This document shows positions 22,401 to 32,505 of a stretch of DNA of 64,000 nucleotides, piece by piece. How positions within the stretch are numbered: position 1 is the first letter of the stretch; every line of letters starts with the position of its first letter. A program made the position numbers and the translations under genes. The notes under the pieces are model-generated. The model was not told the DNA's origin. It ran no database searches and saw only the letters and a list, made by a program, of their open reading frames with translations. The stretch covers positions 27,221,150 through 27,285,149 of the forward strand of contig CM035233.1 in the NCBI GenBank assembly GCA_020226215.1, given 5' to 3'. Origin of the DNA: Sindora glabra. Taxonomy: Eukaryota > Streptophyta > Magnoliopsida > Fabales > Fabaceae.

Positions 22401-24841
22401 TGAGCCACTTCCCGCAGTTCTTCATATTTTATATTCCTTCGTTCATAAATCATCATCTGTTCTTTCTTTTGTGCATTTCATTCAGAAGCATTTTTTGCTT
22501 TGGAGCAAATCTGATCTTCTTTCAATTCTTGCTTGGTTAATATATTTATAATTTTTATTTTTATGTTATATTTTTTTTAAATTAATTATTATGATTTATG
22601 ACATGAAATGATGATTTAGGATTTAGAAAGAATTTTCTGTTATAATTTATAAATTTTATTTGTTTAAATTTTGATAATTTTTGTATTTATATTATAATAT
22701 TTATTTTATATTAATTATTATAATTTATGATGTGAAATGGTGATCTAGGATTTAGAAAAGATTTGTACAAATTTATATGATATGTGATAGTTTATATTTT
22801 TTACTGGTTAGTATTTTTATAATATCTGTATGTATATTATAATTTATATTTCATGTTGATTATTATGATTTATGATGGGAAATGATGATCTAGGATTTAA
22901 AAAAAAATTATATAAATTTATGTAATCTGTGATAGTTTATGATTTTTACTGATTAATATTTGTATATTTTTTAAATTTATATTATAATTTTTATTTTATG
23001 TTGATTATTATGATTTATAATGTGAAATGATGATCTAGGATTTAGAAAAAATTGAAGCTTTAACATATTATATTTTTTAGAAAACTAACATGCTATTAAC
23101 AATATTTTTTTTACAATCATTAATTATATTTTTTAATTTATTACAATATTTTAAGTGAATTGAAGCTTTAATATACATTTTTTTAACAAAAATAAATAAT
23201 TTCATATTATAATCTATAGAAAAAAAGTTAGTGATTAAATTAAATATTATTTATAAAATATCTTTAAATTTTTGTTGATGATAATTTTTAAATATTATAT
23301 TTTAAATTTAAAATACATCAACTGAAAGTTCTCAGAGGGTTTACAGTTTGTACATAATTTATTCTTCATTTCATGTACCTTGCTGAATTTTTTCTTCTTT
23401 ATTTCTTCAATCATTCTATTAAAAGTTGAAATGGAATATATTGAATAATATTAATATAATATAATTTCATATTTTTGACATAAAATTATTTTTAATGATC
23501 AAATATCTTTTTTTTAAAAATTCATGTTATGAAAAACGTTAATTGAAATAACTAACTATATATTTTAGCTTTAATGATAGTAGTTAAGAATAAGAATTAA
23601 TTATCTTTTAAAATTCATTAATATTTTCTTGATATAAAAATTCGAACACTATATTTTAAATTGAATATACATCACTAAAATTTTATATATATTGTTATTT
23701 TTATTCCTTTAATATATTATCTTACAAAATATATTTAATTTAGCGTAATTTTTGCATAATTTTTTAATTGATACAATAATATCTAATAACTTTTACTTAG
23801 AGATTAAAGTTATTAAATTATCTAACAAATTTTTCTTTCATGCAGAGGCTTTTTTCTGTTTGCTTCTCCGAATACTTACCGGTTAGTATTTTTAGGAAAT
23901 TTATGCTTATATTATAATATTTATTAGTTATAGTGAAAATATTTTTTATATTGGTAGAGAAATTTATTTAGAATGTTATGATATAAATAATATAGATTTG
24001 TTTATTTTATATTGATTGTTATGATTTATGATGTGAAATTATGATTTAAGAAGTAAAGTTATAATTTATGCAAATTTTGTAGGAATTTATATGTAATGTG
24101 ATAGGCTATGCTATTAAAAGAATAACAAATGAGATAAAGAAGGATGTCCTAATATAAGTCTTACGACCTAGGTGAAAGTTATATTTAGAGAATTTTTTCA
24201 TGTGAAATCTTAATATATCATAAGAGAGGTACTAGAAAAGATTATAGGAAATGTGAATGTAACCAAAAGCCTTAAAAAAATAGGATACTGTTATTGAAAA
24301 TTTGTACTTTTTTGCATTTAAATAGTAGATATTATAAATGGAAGAATAGTAAACGTACTTGAAAAATTTATACTATACATAGGTTTATTTAGGGTTTAGG
24401 TTTAAAATATATATGGAGGTATTGGCAATAATAATGTGTACATAATTTTGGATGCTATTTGGTAGTAGGTGTGAACGGAGAAAAAAGCTGTAAAAATAAA
24501 AAAGATAATGTATTAAAAATGTTAACTAATTTAATTAGTATAATTTGTGCAAAGTCACCAAGAAAAATGATAATTAAAAGAGATAAACTAAACCATAGAT
24601 AAGATTATATAGTCAAAATTTACATTAGTTTTGGAAAAGAAATAACGTTTGCTTGGCCAAAAAAATAATCTTATTATTACGTAGAATTAATAGAATACCT
24701 TGCAAAATAGTAATGCATCCCGTTCATTTTTAATTATAGTATTAAATACTAGCACACTCGTTTACGAGAACAAAATTTGTATATGAGACTATCTGTCAGT
24801 TGTGGGGGTGCAGTGAGTATTGTGCAGCTAAAAGTAAGAAG
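22401..24841 (+). other. Long leader of the mudrA gene, probably with 5'-UTR introns
   Basis: There is no coding sequence between the promoter and the transposase start. Possible splice signals are 'cttg|gttaat' near 22531, 'catgcag|agg' near 23845 and 'taccg|gttagt' near 23880. These would leave a short leader exon at about 23846-23881. The rest is AT-rich. Confidence 0.4.
22575..23060 (+). repeat. Four-copy tandem repeat in the mudrA leader, period about 131-146 bp
   Basis: The unit 'tatgatttatgatgtgaaatg' followed by 'atgatctaggattta' occurs at about 22587, 22718, 22864 and 23010, with a fifth diverged copy near 24009. Copies also share 'tatattataatttttatttta'. The array lies in the presumed leader intron. 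Confidence 0.75.
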
Positions 24842-27616
24842 ATGAAGAAAAGTTTAATTGTCTTTATATATTCAAATGGTATAATTATTGAGGGATCAAT
24901 GGGGGTAATGTACGATGGACCTCCCCCAAAGGCATTGAAATTAAGAGGATGCAGCACTATGGATGTTTTGCGGGAGAGAATTCATGCCCGACTGAAGCTT
25001 CACGAAGATCAAGCTGTGGGAAAGATTGTTTACAGGTTTCCACAGCATCAAACAGAGGCTCAATATATGGCATACGAATTGGACGACGATGAAGACTTGG
25101 CATGTGCCATAGCAAGCTACGAACAGCATCCAACGATGACAACAATGGAGTTGTACGCGGAGGTGATCACATCCGAATTGCACGCTGCCAACCTGGGTTC
25201 GCAAGAAAGAGTTTCAACAACTAGATCATCTATGGTTCTAATGACTAATGTCAGTACTAGTTGTTCGATGGTGCGGGAAGGCCTTCCTTACACGGGTGGA
25301 ATTGAGTTCCACATTTCTGATAGTTATACTCCTGCATTGGACTCATCTGTTGCCGGTGTTTTCCCGAGAAATATATCACATACCATGATGGGTTCAACAA
25401 GTGCCTTACCGGTCGTAGAGGAAGAATCCGCTGATCCTATATTGATGGATGCCCACCTTGAGTCTGGTTTTGAGGACGATGAGGTGTCTTGCAGCAGCGA
25501 TGATGATCGTGACACTGATGACGAAGAACGCGCCACTACACATGGAGACAGTGTTGCAACACAGCAGGTGAGGAGTGACAATGCTGCACAGACATCGTGT
25601 GGTGTCCCTCAAGCTACTATCTTCTCTCACATTGATTGGGATGCCATACGGAATCCTAATGAATTTCTAAAAATAATGAAACCAAGCTATGATTACGACA
25701 TGGAGGACTTATAGGTTGGGCAAGAGTTCGATTGCAAGGAGGCTTTAATTGCTGCAACCAAGCATTACCACATCAGAAGGCACCACATTTATTACGTGGA
25801 GGAGTTGGATACCAGAAAATTAAGCGTGAAGTGTGCTAATTACGGGGACCAATGCAATTTCCACCTCAGAGCGACGAAAATGAAGAATTGTAATGCTTGG
25901 ACAATAACAAGATTTTCGGGGCTTCACACATGTGTTAACGCCAGTTTGACACAGGATCACAAGTCTATGGACTCCGAGTATATCAGTTCCTTGATACTGG
26001 AGATGATTAAAGTGAAGCAAGATGTTCCAATCTCGCTTATACAAGAAAGGGTGGAAGGCATGTACGGGTATAAGATTTCGTACAGGAAAGCATGGAAGGC
26101 GAAACAAAAGGCAATTGTCAAGGTGTACGGTGATTGGGATAAATCGTACGAAGTGCTTCCCAAATGGTTGGACATTTTAGGCTACTGTGACTAGGCGCTG
26201 TTCAAGTTAGAGTCACAAGAATTCGTCACAGCTGACAACCGTGTTGATCCGCAGAAACATGTTTTCAACCGAGTTTTCTGGGCTTTCAAGCCATGCATTG
26301 CCGCTTTTCCCTACAGCAAGCAATTCATACAAGTTAATGGAACGCATCTGTATGGCAAGTTCAGGAGCGTGCTACTGATTGCTGCGACCCAGGACGGTAA
26401 CAAATGCCCCGTTCCTCTTGCCTTTGCCATTGTTGACAGGGAGAACTATGAAAATTGGAGTTGGTTTTTAGCATTACTGCGGGTAAATATTACGAGCAAG
26501 CAAGGAATATGCTTGATATCAGATTAGCACCGAGCTATAAAAGATGCTATAGCCACCGAAGGTCTGGGATGGCAGCCTCCTTATGCTTTTCATCGGTACT
26601 GTATTAGACATATTGCCAACAACGTTCGCAAGAAGTGCAGGGATGACAATGTGAGGAAAACTGTCCTTAAGATTGGTATGCGTTATAGCATAATTTCTTT
26701 GTTGAACCTTTCATTTATAAATTTGTGTATCTGGTACTTCAACCCGGTTAACCTATTTATCTCCTTCTGTTCAGTATATGAGCCCAGTTGGGAAAAGGCC
26801 ATAGAGAGATTGGAGAACCTTAGCAAAGTCAACGAGGAGATCCACAAGAAGTTAACCGCTATTCCGATGGAGAAGTGGACGCTTGCTTACGATGAAGGCA
26901 GAAGATACGGTTATATGACGACAAACATTGTAGAGTGCATCAATGGCCTCTTCAAATGATTGAGGAAGCTACCAATCACAGGCCTTGTTCAACAAACATA
27001 CTATAGATGTGTAAAGTACTTTGTGGAAAGGGCAAAAGAAGCACATGCTGAACTACAACAAGGTCACATATACGCAAGCAGATTCAGACAAGAGCTTGCG
27101 ACTATCTAGTCACGTGCTTCTTCTTACCACGTTCTCGCTTATAATAGACAAGGGACTAGGTTTGAGGTGGTGGAGGGCCCTGATATGGCAAGGGGGTCAT
27201 GTGGAAAGGTCATCCAAGTATTATTAGACAAAGGGCAATGTGAATGTGGACAATTCCAAGCATATAGGTATCCTTGCGCTCATATTATTGCTGCTTGTGC
27301 CTCAATCAACATATCGTGGGAACCATATGTCGATGCTGTGTACAGGCTTGACACACTACTCAATTGCTACAAATCTGAGTGGTGGCCTATCGGGGAGTGG
27401 TCGCAATGGAATAACCTACCACCATTTCCTGTCCTAGTTCCAAATTATGGAAGATTACGTGCAAGGGGACGACCAAAGTCGACCCGAATTAGAAATGAGA
27501 TGGATTGGCCTCAAGAGAGCGGTGTAAAGCAAAAATGCAGTCATTGTAAGATGAAAGGACATAATTGTAAGCGCTGCCCACTGCTGCATGGGGAGGAAGG
27601 CCCTTCTACACCTTGA
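24842..27616 (+). pseudogene. mudrA-like: MuDRA-type transposase, dead through five in-frame stops
   Basis: One continuous frame of 924 codons with no frameshift. The start is the ATG at 24842 (MKKSLIVFIY). Residues about 1-110 form the PB1-like N-terminal domain of MuDR transposases, followed by an acidic linker (230-255), the MuDR DNA-binding region (about 292-390) and the MULE DDE domain. The first catalytic position reads QVNGTHLYG, with Asn at residue 499 (codon 26336) where the family has Asp. The second is SD at 561 and the third is Glu in VECINGLF (698). A SWIM finger, CECG-n-CAH (800-814), and a zinc knuckle, CSHCKMKGHNCKRC (899-912), close the protein. Stops: TAG 25712, 26192, 26525 and 27107, and TGA 26957. 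A 99-bp AT-rich stretch at 26676-26774 has GT-AG ends and may be an intron. Confidence 0.92.
26676..26774 (+). other. Possible 99-bp intron in the transposase gene
   Basis: It begins GTATGCG, ends TTCTGTTCAG, and is much more AT-rich than its flanks. Its translation (hydrophobic, Phe/Ile/Leu-rich) does not look like the surrounding transposase. The length is a multiple of three, so the frame stays open with or without splicing. Removing it joins LKI to VYEPSWEKAIERL. Confidence 0.6.
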
Positions 27617-27797
27617 TTTTTATTATTTACTTTCGCATATATGTTATAAAATATGTTAACCAATATCATAAGTGTAACGGTCGCACACTGTATTTTTTTT
27701 ATGGTTGTAAAATTGCACGTCATTATGTATATATATGTTACCCCATTACTAGTAATGTGAACCGACCATTAGTTAATCGTCCAAGCGTATACAACTT

Positions 27798-27970
27798 GGT
27801 TTAAATACCAAAATACGGATATTTTATAAACTTTTTTTCACTTTACCGCAGTTTCAAAAGTATTTACCAGGCGCCTTTCAACATGGCGCCTTTGCTGCAC
27901 CTAGCCTGTTGGGGGGAAAGGGGCTGGGAGGCGCCATTTCACTTGGCGCCCATTTCATTTGACGCCTCCC
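27798..27970 (+). repeat. Internal third terminus-like copy with GGCGCC units
   Basis: The sequence from 27798 (GGTTTAAATACC, 'atacggatattttataaa', 'actttaccgcagttt', 'atttaccaggcgcc') is a diverged copy of the left MULE terminus in the same orientation. It includes GGCGCC hairpin units at 27870-27965 ('ggcgcctttcaacatggcgcc', 'ggcgccatttcacttggcgcc'). It sits 180 bp after the mudrA stop and about 440 bp before the PMD gene. With the right end at 32356 it would delimit a 4.56-kb PMD-only element with its own inverted termini. Confidence 0.85.
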
Positions 27971-28236
27971 CTAACCAATTTCTCATTTCATAATATTTAA
28001 TATTTAATTAAATATTATGATATAAATTTATATATGGAATAAATACATAATTTTTAGGTTATTATTTATTTATACGAAAATTATAATTTTTTAAACTACA
28101 ATTAATTATATGCGCTCATATTATTTATATATATTATAATTTAAATTTAAGATATATTATTTGTACTTAAATTGCACAAGTTTGTTAAGTTAGTGTGTGT
28201 TTAAATTTCATTCTAATGCAATGCTTGTCGTGGTAG
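27971..28236 (+). promoter_or_regulatory. Probable promoter region of the PMD gene
   Basis: AT-rich DNA between the internal terminus-like repeat and the PMD start codon. Candidate TATA-like sequences occur ('ttatatatgg' near 28028, 'tatatatatt' near 28127) but none is decisive. The arrangement mirrors the left end, where the gene also follows a terminus plus GGCGCC array. Confidence 0.35.
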
Positions 28237-30663
28237 ATGGCATCCACATCCCGATGCGTTGATCTTGGACCACGGGATCCTTCATTGTTGACGGCCCAAG
28301 CCTCACACATATCCCAGTCGATTTGGGTTGGCCATGTATGGAAATAGTTAGATCTTAATTAATCCGAGTATAAACCGTTTCTGAATTGTCAGACGTGATA
28401 GTTGGTAATTTTTTTTCTTTCGTAGGCTGATCGTGTGCTCAGGATTCGATGAGCTCATCACTACCATCACCAGCAGCCGCCAGAGTTGATTGTCCCCTTT
28501 TTATGAGAGGCAGACTTTTACGGCTTGGCGATGTGCGAGTTTGTGCCGATCGACCATCAGTTGATCAGTGCTTTTGTAGAGAGGTGGAGGCCAGAGACAC
28601 ACACCTTTCACATGCCGCAGGGAGAGATGATTATTACCCTGCAGGATGTTGCTTTTCAGCTCGGCCTACCCATTGACGGTCGAGTAGTGACGGGGCCCAC
28701 TGTGTGGGGATGGGGAGCCCTGATAGAGGAGTATTTGGGACTCTAGTTACCGGTGGATGAGAATGTCATCAGAGGGGGTGACTGAGGATGAGTTGGTTGG
28801 AGAGGCATTTCACTCATCTTCCAGATGATGCGGATGAGGAGACAGTGCAGAGATTCGCCCGAGCTTACATTTTACATCTCATTAGTGGGACGTTATTTCC
28901 AGACTATTCCGGCACATATGTCCATCTCATGCACTTACCCTTGATCGGACACTTACATGAGGTTAGGACGTACAGTTGGGGATCTGCTTGCCTGGCCTAT
29001 CTGTACAGAGAGCTCTACAAGGCCACCGCTCCAGATTACAGGGAGATAGGAGGATGTTGCCTACTACTGCAGCTCTGGGCTTGGGATAGATTTCATACTA
29101 TCGCCCCCGCGATAGCTGTTTTAGACATACCAGAGGGGGATGCAGGGATTGGCCCCTTAGCACGCAGGTTAGAAAAATTTTCAACTTTCAATTATAATTA
29201 AGTTTACTACGAAGTTATTTAACTTTGTTATTATACTTGGCAGGTGGCATTATCAGAAGACGTTCCAGGATAGTCAGGCACATAGCCTACCCCATTACAG
29301 ATACGTGCTGGACCGTCTTCGACTTGACTAGGTTTGTAGGGGATAATGGATTTCTTTTTTTCAGGGCTTTGTCCATTCCATTATCGTATTTAAATGACAA
29401 CCTAAATTTGCAACTTCAGATCGCCTGGATCCTGTACACTAAGGAGGTCACCGCATCACTGCCTCAGTACTGCTTTGACGGAAGTGACACGTGGACAGCA
29501 GTGGTGCCGCTCATTCACTTTCAGATTGTCGAGTGGCACCAACCTGATAGGGTTTAACAGCAGTTTGGACTACGCTAGGCTATTCCAGAGCCACCGAAGC
29601 AGGTGGTGGACGTCCATTGCCTTCACTTGTCCGGTCGGCATGATGAGGAGTGGCACATCCACCATCAGCCGTATATTGCACTCTGGGATATCCGACGAGA
29701 CTTGTGCGTTATTGCCGAGCCGACGACACGCCTAGTTCTGGGACCACGATCCGATTACATGACATGGTACAGACGGGTTACCAGGCGATGTATTACACCT
29801 ATTGGGGGAGTGCTGGACCTTGTGGTAATATTGCGTGCTAGTTTTCTGTATCTGATTTTCTTTAAATGCATTAGTATTATAACTAACTTTAATGTCAAAA
29901 ATTTGCACAGGTAGATGAGGTTTCCACACTACAGGACTTCACTACTCCTGAGGGGTAGGCTGTGTTCACCTTCGATACGTTTAGATCAGCGACGGAGTCC
30001 ATCTTTCATGCGATTCAAGAATTTGATCATGTGATTATTGACTCACATACGGAGCTAGCTCCCCAGGCCCATCATATCCCAGACCTTGCGGAGGGTGACC
30101 ATGATCAGCCTCGCTTTCGCCGATGACGTCGCACTGCTCCACGACATACGTTGCAGGCTGATGTTCCGTCCACTTTGACAGTGCAGCAGATTCCACCTTC
30201 GACTACTCAGGAGACCATGACGATGATGCCTGATGTTACTGCCTCATCTCATGTGTACCCTACTGCACCTGATGATCCTTCATCCTCCACCATGTTCCTG
30301 GCTGCACTATATGGGCCGTCGTCATCCCAGATGTATTAGTTTCCTCCTGGTGTTCCATCCTCATTCCAGGCATTTCGACACATACCAAGAGTTTCATCTT
30401 CATTCCATGCCTTTCCTTCCGATGATGCAGGTCCATCGCAGCCATATCGTCCTGCATTTGATTGGCATACCCAAGATCAGGGATTAGCACATGGTGGCAT
30501 GATGACAGATGACTCAGATCTTGTAGATAGAGGTAGAGGTGGAGGTAGAGGAGATACAGACACCGGGGATGTGACTTCCGAGCCTGCGCAGAGGGTTAGT
30601 AGATACGGCCGCCACATTACCGATCCTGGATGTGGGACTGGACATCACTTACGTAGACATTAG
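28237..30663 (+). pseudogene. Plant mobile domain (PMD) protein gene, MAIN/MAIL-like, five exons, dead
   Basis: Proposed exons are 28237-28335, 28426-29167, 29244-29331, 29420-29824 and 29911-30663, all with GT-AG introns. Exon 1 encodes MASTSRCVDLGPRDPSLLTA, as in the N-termini of this family. Exon 2 carries the PMD core: FYGLAMCEF, FVERWRPETHTFHMP, ITLQDVAFQLGLPIDGR, MSWLERHFTHLP and LLLQLWAWDRF. Exon 3 is WHYQKTF through YVLDRLRLD. Exon 4 is LYTKEVTASLPQYC, VPLIHFQIVEWH and SDYMTWYRRVTRR. Exon 5 is a low-complexity tail with a GRGGGRG patch, ending GCGTGHHLRRH. Premature stops lie at 28450, 28504, 28744, 29329, 29555, 29576, 29956, 30124 and 30337, with one frameshift near 28775-28790. Cellular relatives (MAIN, MAIL1) act in silencing and meristem maintenance; the element-encoded form has no known biochemical role. 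Confidence 0.88.
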
Positions 30664-32185
30664 CTTTCTTTTCTATGTTTGTTGTATATTTATGTACATT
30701 TATCTTACTACTTTATTGCCAAACATTAACATTTAGGATGATTTTAATTACTACGACATTTTTAATTGCTTGCGTAGGAACAATTATAAATAATAATAAA
30801 CTTCAAAATCATTGTAATATTTAATTTTTTTAAAAAAATGATGATAAGGACATCTCTCAAATATAATAACTACCATTATTAATTATCATACTTTCACAGC
30901 TGTTATAATTATCTACTCTTTTTTTATTTGCCATGTGAAAATAAATAAATAATATTAAATTAATTTAATAAATTTTATATTCATAATGTGAAATATATAT
31001 TTATTGTTTAATTAAATTTTTTTCTCATTATTTATTTAAATATAAAAAATTAATAATATTAATTATAATATTTGAAGGATAAATAACCATCATCCTTGTA
31101 AATGACATTAAATGTTGTGTTTATTCAATACATTATGAGTCGAGTTCACTAAACATTTAAGAATAAAAATACGTAGCACAATTGTCAACGTAGATGGGGA
31201 TGCTGCCCATGTACAGTACCAAAATTCAAGTCTCTTGCATTCACAGTCGACACAGTCACCGGCTAATTAACTTAGAAATAAGGAGTGAGGGTTTCGTAGG
31301 CCAAAGGTGCCATATCGCCTGCCGTCCTTTCCCTTCAGCGCCAACGATGCCATTTCATCTATCATACCTCTACACGTCATTTGACGTCTCTCCATCGCTG
31401 TGCGTATCTTCTATGCTTATTTCGATAAAATATTTCGAAGGAACGATAAAATGAATAATAATTTCTTAAAAAATAATTAATCAGAACTTTTCTCTCTCAT
31501 TGCCAAAATAGTTTCTTAAAAAATGAATAATAATTTTTTTAAAATTTTCAGCTATCTTCAACCTCGTCATTTCGCATTTACTTTGTTACAAAATAAAAAT
31601 AATTTTATTGAGATAAATACAAAGTGACAAGAATATTATTAGAATAAATACAAAATAAGAAAAATATATTTATTTCGTTATATTTCTTTTCATTTTTAAC
31701 AATCTTCAACTTCGTAAATAAAGAATATTATTGAATAATTCAATAAATTTACTTATGTGTAATAACATATTAAATAATTACTTGTAATAATATAATTCAA
31801 AACGTTGGAAGTTTATAATTTTGAAAATTGATAAATATTAAGTGTCATTAGATCAGATTTTGAGAGACATTAATATAAATTACGTAATTATTCTTTATTG
31901 GTCCTATATTTTTAAAATAATATTTAATTATTTACTAAATATTTATTATTTTTATTCATTATATTATTATCATTAACTACTTTCTTATTTAATTCCTATA
32001 ATAAATTTATATATTAGATATCAAAGTGGAGTTAACATATTTTTATATGACATCAAATATAATTATAAAATGAGTAATTTATTTTTAAAAATTTATTTTG
32101 AGTCACAATTATATATTATTTATTTTTAAAATTTTTATTTTTAAATGATATTAAAATTAATTATTTTTGAAAGAAAAAATTGAAA
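30664..32185. other. AT-rich 3' part of the MULE with an isolated GC-rich patch
   Basis: No gene was recognised. Most is AT-rich. The patch at about 31165-31425 is less AT-rich and contains degenerate relatives of the hairpin motif ('ggtgccatatcgcc', 'cagcgccaacgatgccattt', 'cacgtcatttgacgtc'), so it may be an older, decayed terminus. Confidence 0.45.
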
Positions 32186-32356
32186 AAAATAGGATCGAGG
32201 GCACCACCTTGAATGGCGCCATCTTGGATGGCACCCCCCAAATGACGCCTTTCCAAATGGCGCCTCCCCCCTCCGTACGTATTTTAGTAATAAGTTTTTA
32301 AAAGATGGTAAAACGGAAATAAGTTTCGTAAAAAACGTTAAAATGGTATTTTATCC
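32186..32356 (-). repeat. Right terminal region of the MULE with GGCGCC hairpin array
   Basis: The inverted counterpart of the left end. GC-rich units ('gaatggcgcc', 'atggcacccccc', 'aaatggcgcctccc') at 32200-32275 are followed by the AT-rich terminal about 80 bp. These end GGTATTTTATCC at 32356, immediately before the target duplication. Confidence 0.85.
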
Positions 32357-32365
32357 TTTGAGTAT
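32357..32365 (+). repeat. 9-bp target site duplication, right copy
   Basis: TTTGAGTAT is identical to the copy at 21996-22004. It lies 141 bp from the stop codon of the NIP gene, which is transcribed towards it. Confidence 0.9.
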
Positions 32366-32505
32366 AAAAGAACTACTCTTAAACTATATCATTAATGATG
32401 ATGAAAATATTTTACATAGCTTATCTTTGAAGCTCATACATGGTAATAAACTTGAGATCCTCCCATAAATGTGACATATATTTTCCAAAAGTCCAACAAC
32501 ACTTA

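Larger units (their letters stand above)
22005..32356 (+). mobile_element. Composite Mutator-like element (MULE), 10,352 bp, with mudrA and PMD genes
   Basis: The left end is GGCAAAAATACCGG and the right end, read on the minus strand, is GGATAAAATACC. Inverted similarity continues through 'acgcgtattttataaa', 'attttaccgtag' and 'ttaccaaaatacg' versus 'ccattttaacg', 'cgttttaccatc' and 'ttactaaaatacg', then into GC-rich GGCGCC arrays on both sides. A perfect 9-bp duplication flanks it. Inside, in tandem on the plus strand, lie a MuDRA-type transposase relic and a plant mobile domain gene relic. A third terminus-like sequence in direct orientation sits between them at 27798. The element lies 141 bp beyond the stop codon of the NIP gene. 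Both genes are dead, so it cannot move by itself. Confidence 0.9.

Noticed and set aside
24941..25630. Minus-strand open frames opposite the transposase N-terminal part
   Set aside because: They are shadows of the coding strand. The plus-strand frame shows clear MuDR homology and the minus-strand frames show none.
27798..27806. Independent insertion of the PMD half with its own target duplication
   Set aside because: The 9 bp before 27798 (atacaactt) do not match the 9 bp after 32356 (tttgagtat), so an independent insertion at this place is not supported.
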